From Fibrobacter succinogenes (GTDB lineage Bacteria; Fibrobacterota; Fibrobacteria; Fibrobacterales; Fibrobacteraceae): 34,340 bases of DNA. The DNA lies in the NCBI GenBank assembly GCA_902768325.1, contig CACXKY010000033.1, positions 1 through 34,340 of the forward strand, given 5' to 3'. Both the position numbers and the translations under genes were made by a program. Positions 31,162 through 34,340 of this stretch are shown here, in pieces (within the stretch, counting starts at the first letter, position 1; each line of letters opens with the position of its first letter). The notes under the pieces were generated by a model, which was not told where the DNA came from, searched no databases, and saw only the letters and a list, made by a program, of their open reading frames with translations.

Positions 31162-32604
31162 ATGAAGAAGTTTATGCGTACATTTTTGAATGCTGCCGCC
31201 TTTCCCGCGGTGGCTTTTCTGCTTGCCGCTCCGTCGCAGGCGGCTGTCAACCTGAAAGTCCATAAGGAAGTGCTCCCCAACGGGCTCACGGTGCTGCTGC
31301 ATCCGAATTCGCAGGCTCCTACGGTGAGTTGCCGCCTGTTCTACGTGACGGGATCGGTACACGAGGTTCCGGGCAAGTCTGGCCTTGCACATATTCTGGA
31401 ACATGAACTGTTTAAGGGGACCAAGAAGGTGGGCATCCAGGACAGCGTTGCCGATGCGCGCTTTATGGCTATCCAGGATAGTTTGCAGGCCTTAATCCGT
31501 CCGGCGAAACTGGTGGGTGATACGGCTACAGTGAAAAAGCTGACCGCCGAACACGATTCCGTGGTGAACGAACACCGCAAGATTTTTGTGAAGGATGAAC
31601 TGTGGAGCGCCTACCAGGCGGCGGGCGGTACGGGCCTGAACGCTTTCACGAGCGACCTCATGACGGCCTATATCGTGACGCTCCCGAAGAACAAGATTGA
31701 ACTGTTCATGTGGCTTGAATCCGACCGTATGCAGAACGCCGTCTTGCGCGAGTTCTATTCCGAACGCGACGTGGTGCGCGAAGAGCGCCGCATGCGTTAC
31801 GACGATAAGCCGACGGGCCGTTTTTTCGAGACGCTCAATTCCATGATTTACGAAGCGTTCCCTTACCGCGTGCCGACCATCGGGTGGCCGAGCGATATCG
31901 CGAACCTGACCCGTGAAATGGCCGACGAACATTACCGCAAGTACTACAAACCGCGTAACGCCATCTTGGTGCTGGCGGGCGACCTCGATACGGCTTCGAC
32001 GATGCAGATGGTCAAGAAGTATTTCGGGAACATCCCTGCGGGGGAGGCATTCCCGCCGCTCACTATCCGCGATCCGGAACCTGCCGGCGAAAAGCGCCTG
32101 ACGGTATCGCGGCCCGACGCACCGAACCTCTTTACGCTGGTGTTCAAGACGCCGGAAGTTGGCGACAGGAGCCTGTATGCGCTTGACATTGCCGAGGGCG
32201 TGCTGAACGGGCGTTCCGGTAGGCTCTACAAGCGCCTCGTAGAAAAGGACAAGCTTGCTGCAAGCGTAAGCGCAAGCAATAGCCCGAACAAGTACGTTTC
32301 TGAATTCGGCGTGAGCGTCAATATGCGCCCCGATGCGGACCCTGCGAAAGTTGAACAGGCCGTATGGGAAGAACTCGAAAAGCTCAAGACGGAAACGGTG
32401 AGCGAACGTGAATTCCAGAAGGTGAAAAACCATGCCTACGCCGGATTGGTGCGTAGCCTGACCGATATGGAAAACGTTGCGACGATGCTCGCCTATTATG
32501 AAATGTTCGGCGACTACAAGATCTTCTTGAACTGGGCGGATGAACTGGACAAGGTCTCTGCCGCGGATGTTCAGGATGTGGCGAAGTTGTATAAATGCTG
32601 TTGA
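31162..32604 (+). CDS. M16 family zinc metallopeptidase, exported, C-terminus probably truncated
   Basis: A 480-residue periplasmic or secreted peptidase of the pitrilysin family. Signal peptide (AAFPAVAFLLAAPSQA). The inverted zinc motif HILEH is at H77-I78-L79-E80-H81, followed by ELFKGT. A Glu-rich helix with VVREERRMRYDDKPTGRFFE carries the third ligand region. The C-terminal half contains GRSGRLYKRLVEKDKLAASV and VKNHAYAGLVRSLTDMENVA. It ends ADVQDVAKLYKCC, whereas single-domain M16 proteins usually continue from this VA+xY position for a further ~15-25 residues (pattern YxxxxNRTVxxL). The coding end coincides with the drop in GC, so the normal 3' end may have been replaced. Other M16 proteins act as a pair of subunits; no second one is adjacent. 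Confidence 0.88.
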   Translation: MKKFMRTFLNAAAFPAVAFLLAAPSQAAVNLKVHKEVLPNGLTVLLHPNSQAPTVSCRLFYVTGSVHEVPGKSGLAHILEHELFKGTKKVGIQDSVADARFMAIQDSLQALIRPAKLVGDTATVKKLTAEHDSVVNEHRKIFVKDELWSAYQAAGGTGLNAFTSDLMTAYIVTLPKNKIELFMWLESDRMQNAVLREFYSERDVVREERRMRYDDKPTGRFFETLNSMIYEAFPYRVPTIGWPSDIANLTREMADEHYRKYYKPRNAILVLAGDLDTASTMQMVKKYFGNIPAGEAFPPLTIRDPEPAGEKRLTVSRPDAPNLFTLVFKTPEVGDRSLYALDIAEGVLNGRSGRLYKRLVEKDKLAASVSASNSPNKYVSEFGVSVNMRPDADPAKVEQAVWEELEKLKTETVSEREFQKVKNHAYAGLVRSLTDMENVATMLAYYEMFGDYKIFLNWADELDKVSAADVQDVAKLYKCC

Positions 32605-32612
32605 TTTTGAAT

Positions 32613-32653
32613 AACGTAAAATATATGTTCAATTTACGTTGTATAACATATAT
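32613..32653. repeat. Two interleaved perfect inverted repeats before the last gene
   Basis: AACGTAAA (32613-32620) pairs with TTTACGTT (32633-32640). ATATATGTT (32621-32629) pairs with AACATATAT (32645-32653). The arms alternate 1-2-1'-2', which as RNA is an H-type pseudoknot layout (or two mutually exclusive hairpins), and as DNA two overlapping operator-like dyads. The last arm ends 6 nt before the AAGGAG ribosome-binding site. A possible promoter TTGATT-17-TATGTT (32601-32629) would start inside the element, so DNA binding and RNA folding cannot be told apart here. Confidence 0.6.
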
Positions 32654-32670
32654 CCTTACAAGGAGTAAAA

Positions 32671-34340
32671 ATGAAAAAAATATATACATTGGTAGCCGTA
32701 GCGGCATCGATGAGCTTTGCTGCGAAAATTGGCGTTCTAGTTAATCAGGGCTCCTGTCCGAGCGGCCATTATCCGACAATAATCACCCTTGATGCGGAAG
32801 ACAGTAATAATGCCACGGAATATACCGGAGATGACAAGAAACCCATAGGGATAACTGGAAAAGGCCGGGTAGAGTTCTCTTATTGTGTGTTCGATTACGA
32901 TGAACTCTACAAGATGTCTTACGATTATGTTGTGCTTCGAATGGACAAATCTTGCCCGGAGGGATCGCTTGCTTTTGCCCGTTATCACGATACGGAAGAT
33001 TCGGGTAATGATAACGCGCCGAAGGGAGATTTTAGCGTTTGGCCGAGCGACATTGGAGATAACGCCAAATTGGAATACTGTTTTGTGCCTAAGGAAACGG
33101 ATCCCAAAAAAATCAAGTACCCATATCCGTTCCAGAATAAATATGGTGTTTTTGCCAATCCCTCGTCCTCTAGCTCTATTGTACGAAACAGGGTTAAAGT
33201 AGACGATGAGGACAGCAAGAATAAAAATGGTTGGGATTGGCATAATATCAATGATAATTCGATTAGGAATCGTATCAAGAGTATTGTCGAAGATGGCAAG
33301 AATGTGGTTTATCATACGATTAAATGGAAAGGCAATGAAAGCGCAACTGCGCCAATGAGTACGTTGTGGAGAGCTACTGTCGGCGTCATAAGGGTTGATA
33401 ACAAGGCAAGTTGCCAAAGGAAGTTTACTATAGATCTCGATGCGGAAGATACTGGAAATAGAACTGGTGTCTCGGGAGGCGTAGATGATCATCCGGGAAT
33501 TACCCTTGATAGTCATGTCAGATTTAGTTACTGCGCTATCGACGCTACCGACATTCCTAGGGCCCGTTACGATTATGTCGTATTGAAACTGAGCAAGTAT
33601 TGCCCATCTGGTGCTTATCCGTTTGCTCGCCATCATAATATGGAAGATTCAAACAATGCAAACTCGCCTAAAGGTTCGTCGACTGTATGGCCTAGTGTAA
33701 TAAATGATGATGCAACTTTGGAATATTGCCTAGTGCCTAAGAAATCGGGTGGTAAGGCGTATCCGTTCTCGGCAAGTTATGGAGTTTTTGCTAATAATCC
33801 GGGCATAGACAATGTTGTTTACACTGAAATGAGAATTGATAACGAGAATGACTGCCCCACGGAATGGCAAGAGCAGCAATGTTCCCAATATGAAATAGAC
33901 CACGGACTTTGTGATCACTGCCATATAAATGGTGTGAGTGGCAATGATTGGAACTGGTACGGTGCTTCATCTGACATTAAGGATCGAATCAAAAAGATTG
34001 TCTATGAAAAAAATTTTGATACCTACTACCGCTATCTCCATTGGAATGGCAAGGCCCTTTCCAAGAGTGCTGAAGTTGTTGAAGCTCCGGCGGTGGGCGA
34101 AATCGCTCCTTCTGTAGTCGCGTCGATCGCTCCCGAAATCAAGGGCTTCGATCACTCCGCGATTACCGTCGAGGTCAAGTCTGCCGGTAAGGTTGTCGTT
34201 TCCATCATGAACATCCGTGGCGACGTGGTCGCGACCGTTTCCCAGGATAACCTTCTGCCGGGAATCCACATGGTGAAGTGGAATTCTGGCGTTGTGCCTA
34301 ATGGCCGTTATGTTGTGGCCGTAAAGCAGAACGGCAAGAT
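32671..34340 (+). CDS. Secreted protein with an internal duplication and C-terminal sorting-type tail (partial)
   Basis: Runs off the window after ~556 codons. AAGGAG (32660-32665) is 5 nt before ATG 32671. Signal peptide MKKIYTLVAVAASMSFAA. Two tandem modules of ~200-220 residues share marker segments: EFSYCVFD and RFSYCAID; YDYVVLRMDKSCPEG and YDYVVLKLSKYCPSG; FARYHDTEDSGNDNAPKG and FARHHNMEDSNNANSPKG; LEYCFVPKE and LEYCLVPKK; YGVFANPS and YGVFANNP; ending IRNRIKSIV and IKDRIKKIV. From ~34060 the sequence changes to a GC-richer C-terminal domain (VEVKSAGKVVVSIMNIRGD, then LLPGIHMVKWN and VPNGRYVVAV) that resembles type IX secretion or FlgD-like sorting tails. No function known for the repeated module. 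Conserved paired Cys suggest disulfides outside the cell. Confidence 0.82.
   Translation, partial: MKKIYTLVAVAASMSFAAKIGVLVNQGSCPSGHYPTIITLDAEDSNNATEYTGDDKKPIGITGKGRVEFSYCVFDYDELYKMSYDYVVLRMDKSCPEGSLAFARYHDTEDSGNDNAPKGDFSVWPSDIGDNAKLEYCFVPKETDPKKIKYPYPFQNKYGVFANPSSSSSIVRNRVKVDDEDSKNKNGWDWHNINDNSIRNRIKSIVEDGKNVVYHTIKWKGNESATAPMSTLWRATVGVIRVDNKASCQRKFTIDLDAEDTGNRTGVSGGVDDHPGITLDSHVRFSYCAIDATDIPRARYDYVVLKLSKYCPSGAYPFARHHNMEDSNNANSPKGSSTVWPSVINDDATLEYCLVPKKSGGKAYPFSASYGVFANNPGIDNVVYTEMRIDNENDCPTEWQEQQCSQYEIDHGLCDHCHINGVSGNDWNWYGASSDIKDRIKKIVYEKNFDTYYRYLHWNGKALSKSAEVVEAPAVGEIAPSVVASIAPEIKGFDHSAITVEVKSAGKVVVSIMNIRGDVVATVSQDNLLPGIHMVKWNSGVVPNGRYVVAVKQNGK

Overview
The window looks like chromosomal DNA of a Fibrobacter-type bacterium (phylum Fibrobacterota). 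This is inferred from gene content, not from a marker search. The supporting signs are a Gram-negative housekeeping set, Ser-rich linkers in large secreted proteins, a CotH-type lipoprotein, a minor-pilin cluster ending in a giant Cys-rich pilin-like protein, and a C-terminal sorting-type tail on the last protein. Most of the sequence is moderately GC-rich. The 3' end of the giant gene and the first four fifths of the last gene are visibly AT-richer. No IS element, phage gene or CRISPR array was seen.

Layout. 1-2511: end of mrdA (PBP2), rodA and comF. 2534-4208: two leftward tRNA units (Ser-UGA, Phe-GAA) with promoters and terminators, flanking a GAF/HD-GYP phosphodiesterase gene. 4228-6917: a CotH-family lipoprotein with its own promoter and terminator. 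6928-9333: a quinone-type operon (ubiE/menG, ubiX, ubiA) plus a small membrane protein. 9334-12800 on the minus strand: ybbR, tsaD, a secreted hypothetical protein and birA. 12846-18365: a tightly overlapping plus-strand operon of ftsX, an envC-like gene, holB, recJ and a TonB-like gene. 18362-18893 on the minus strand: tRNA-Leu(UAA) followed by an unknown gene. 18961-28966: a small secreted protein, then four type IV pilin-like genes in the order GspH-, GspI-, GspJ- and GspK-like. The last of these is about 6.8 kb long. 29047-31132: a tiny lipoprotein, a CDF metal transporter and an aldo/keto reductase. 31162-34340: an M16 peptidase that ends abruptly, then a duplicated secreted protein that runs off the window.

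Main points for a second look. (1) Seven genes carry a -10-like hexamer 6 nt (7 in one case) before the start codon, which predicts leaderless mRNAs. (2) The two largest pilin-like genes are both broken by a +1 frame change near their N-terminus while their bodies stay open for 1.1 and 6.8 kb. (3) The pilin set looks like a pilus or pseudopilus tip complex carrying a giant surface protein. (4) Two perfect, interleaved inverted repeats lie directly upstream of the last gene, at the point where the M16 gene loses its normal end and base composition changes.
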